This document shows positions 29,656 to 31,227 of a DNA stretch of 31,227 nt, one piece after another. Positions within the stretch are counted from its first letter, which is position 1. Every line of letters starts with the position of its first letter. The stretch lies in the NCBI GenBank assembly GCA_001414345.1, contig LLCB01000483.1:1-31227 (forward strand), given 5' to 3'. Below the pieces are notes generated by a model. That model was not told the DNA's origin. It saw only the letters and a program-made list of their open reading frames with translations, and made no database searches. A program made the position numbers and the translations under genes. The stretch comes from Hymenoscyphus infarciens (Eukaryota; Ascomycota; Leotiomycetes; Helotiales; Helotiaceae).

Positions 29656-30829
29656 TTACCCTTCGAATTATTCAAGAATAAGGAGAGTTTAGGGTGTAAA
29701 TAGTAGTCGTTTATTCATGAATATTCTATATTCTCCACCCTTTTAGTATAGTTTCCCACTTATCTAAACATATATGAAAATCCCTGAAATTATCCGCTTT
29801 AGTCGCTTTCGTCGTCTCGATTAGGCTACGCCGAGGCTTTTCTAGGCTAAAAAATTATTAAATAAGGTAAAAAGAGTAAAGCCTTTGACTCTTTCGACGT
29901 TGAAACCTTAGTTGAAACCTTAGCTTAAAGGTCACGTGTATAATGCTTTAGAAAGTGGGGTATTATATAATACCCTTTAATATAATACTCTAGTTTATAT
30001 AATAGAGCCTTTAGAGCGCAAAAGTGTCAGTCCTCGGGTAACCCGCGCTAGCAGGAGCGGCTAAACCGAATCGGGCCTAGCCTCTAACTCTATTCTAATT
30101 TCTAGTATACTCAAAACCACGCCTACTCTCCGCCTTCTATCTAATACTAGCCCTAGCTCTAATAAATTATTTTTCTATATATATCGATAAAGCGCTCTCT
30201 AAGATATCTTTTATACTTAAAATTATCTAAATCACTTATAAATTACCTATATAAACGTAATACTAAGTAATACACCTATATATTTATATAAAAAGGTGCT
30301 AAGAAATACTAAGACTACTCTTCTCTATTAAAAAGTCCTAGCCTACTCCTATACTCTCTAGGAGTATAGAAACCCTCTACGTCTATCTTATTACTTTAAA
30401 CTATATAAAGAGTATATTTAAGCTCTAATAAGTAGATATATTAAAAAAGGTTCTAGTAAAAGCAATATTATAGTATTATCTAAGAGCGATTTAGAAAGTA
30501 TCGCGATTTTTATATAAGCTTTTCACTCTACTACTACTACTTTCTACTAGCTCTTAGAACTAACACTTTCACTCTTAGAATACTCTTTCTACATAGGCTA
30601 TTTAACCTCTATTTATATACTAAAATACCCTAGTATACTTATTCTAAGAAGAAAAGTGTTAGTTCTAAACTAGTAGCAGTAATAGTTCTTTTTAGTAGAT
30701 AGTACTAGTCTTATATACTCTATATAATTATAACTATATATAAAGTAGAGCTTAAATTAATTAAAATCTATACTTAAATCACTCTAAATCACCTTATTTA
30801 ACACTTATACTTAGAAGTAGACTTAGTAC
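29656..30829. other. AT-rich RIP-type block with a small GC-rich island
   Basis: From about 29830 the sequence becomes TA-rich with stops everywhere. A GC-rich island at about 30008-30090 interrupts it. Beyond it a frame around 30185-30260 faintly resembles a transposase helix-turn-helix (…YKLP…), too weak to name. A 37-bp-arm inverted repeat lies at 30540-30676. Confidence 0.5.
30540..30676. repeat. inverted repeat, about 37-bp arms, 57-bp loop
   Basis: The left arm (about 30544-30582) contains cttagaactaacacttt, and the right arm (about 30640-30676) contains its complement aaagtgttagttctaa. The matches extend outward to ctactag/ctagtag and inward to cttagaata/tattctaag, with a few mismatches. 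It could be the ends of a small element or a hairpin. Confidence 0.6.
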
Positions 30830-31227
30830 TAAATAATAGATTTATAAACTTAATACTTAGAAAGTAACTAAACTTATTACTTTCTAAGTAAATAGATAAA
30901 TTATAAAAGAAGAAGTATTAAATAAGTATACTTAGTACTAAATAATAGACTAATAGACTTATTACTTTCTAAGTAAATAGACTTATTACTAAGAAAGTAA
31001 CTAGACTAGTTACTTTTTAAGTAATAAGTTAATTAATCTATTATTTAGTACTAAGTTTACTTAATAAGTTATTAGTCTATTTACTTAGAAAGTAATAAGT
31101 TTATTAGTCTATTATTTAGTACTAAGTATACTTATTTAATACTTCTTCTTTTATAATTTAGCTATTTAGTTAGAAAGTAATAAGTTTAGTTACTTTCTAA
31201 GTATTAAGTCTATAAATCTATTATTTA
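30830..31227. repeat. large inverted repeat, 153-bp arms, reaching the window end
   Basis: The arms 30830-30982 and 31075-31227 are reverse complements with four mismatches by my count. The loop is 92 bp and holds a further near-perfect palindrome (aaagtaactag-a-ctagttacttt). The motif TTACTTTCTAAGTA or its complement recurs several times. The right arm ends exactly at the last base of the window, so the repeat may extend further. Confidence 0.8.

Noticed and set aside
30185..30260. Tc1/pogo-type transposase helix-turn-helix
   Set aside because: Only a few residues fit and stops are frequent; kept as a hint for the GC island, not as a feature.

Overview
This window is filamentous-ascomycete (Pezizomycotina) nuclear DNA. 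The genes carry short introns of about 50-100 nt with GT..AG ends and CTAAC/CTGAC-type branch sites. GC-balanced gene islands alternate with extremely AT-rich blocks that look like repeats mutated by RIP (repeat-induced point mutation, C-to-T at CpA). A leotiomycete-type fungus would fit, but I cannot prove the class from sequence alone.

Layout: 1-2234 is the 5' part of a RIP-degraded Ty1/copia retrotransposon on the minus strand, cut by the window edge. More AT-rich debris follows to about 3130. Gene island A (3969-13764) holds a secreted-then-anchored His/Met-rich membrane protein (-), a DUF1295/steroid-reductase-like membrane enzyme (-, five exons), SAICAR synthetase (+, purine synthesis), a RIB2/RibD-type DRAP deaminase (-, riboflavin), a 939-aa WD40 protein of the Dgr2/WDR44 type with a C-terminal Cys4 motif (+, six exons) and a protoglobin-like haem protein (+, three exons). 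From 13765 to 15300 only unrecognised ORF remnants are seen. From 15300 to 22490 lies a 7 kb RIP block. In it I could resolve a complete but non-autonomous 2755-bp LTR element (316-bp LTRs, 5-bp target duplication, gag remnant only), two MITEs with matching terminal inverted repeats and 3-bp TWA target duplications, an inverted solo LTR and a further diverged LTR relative. Gene island B (23664-28573) holds an S10 serine carboxypeptidase (-), COQ3 (-, ubiquinone synthesis) and RIB3 (+, riboflavin). It is followed by a broken fringe-like/GT31 glycosyltransferase pseudogene (28913-29655). The window ends in another AT-rich block with two inverted repeats; the larger has 153-bp arms and reaches the last base of the window.

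The genes do not form one pathway. They are mainly housekeeping metabolism (purine, riboflavin twice, ubiquinone), often in divergent pairs sharing short promoters. The most distinctive content is the repeat compartment: one 623-bp stretch has no CpA or TpG at all, and the copia zinc knuckle has lost three of its four metal ligands to Tyr through RIP-type transitions. I found no CRISPR, no rRNA, no convincing tRNA and no clear secondary-metabolite cluster.
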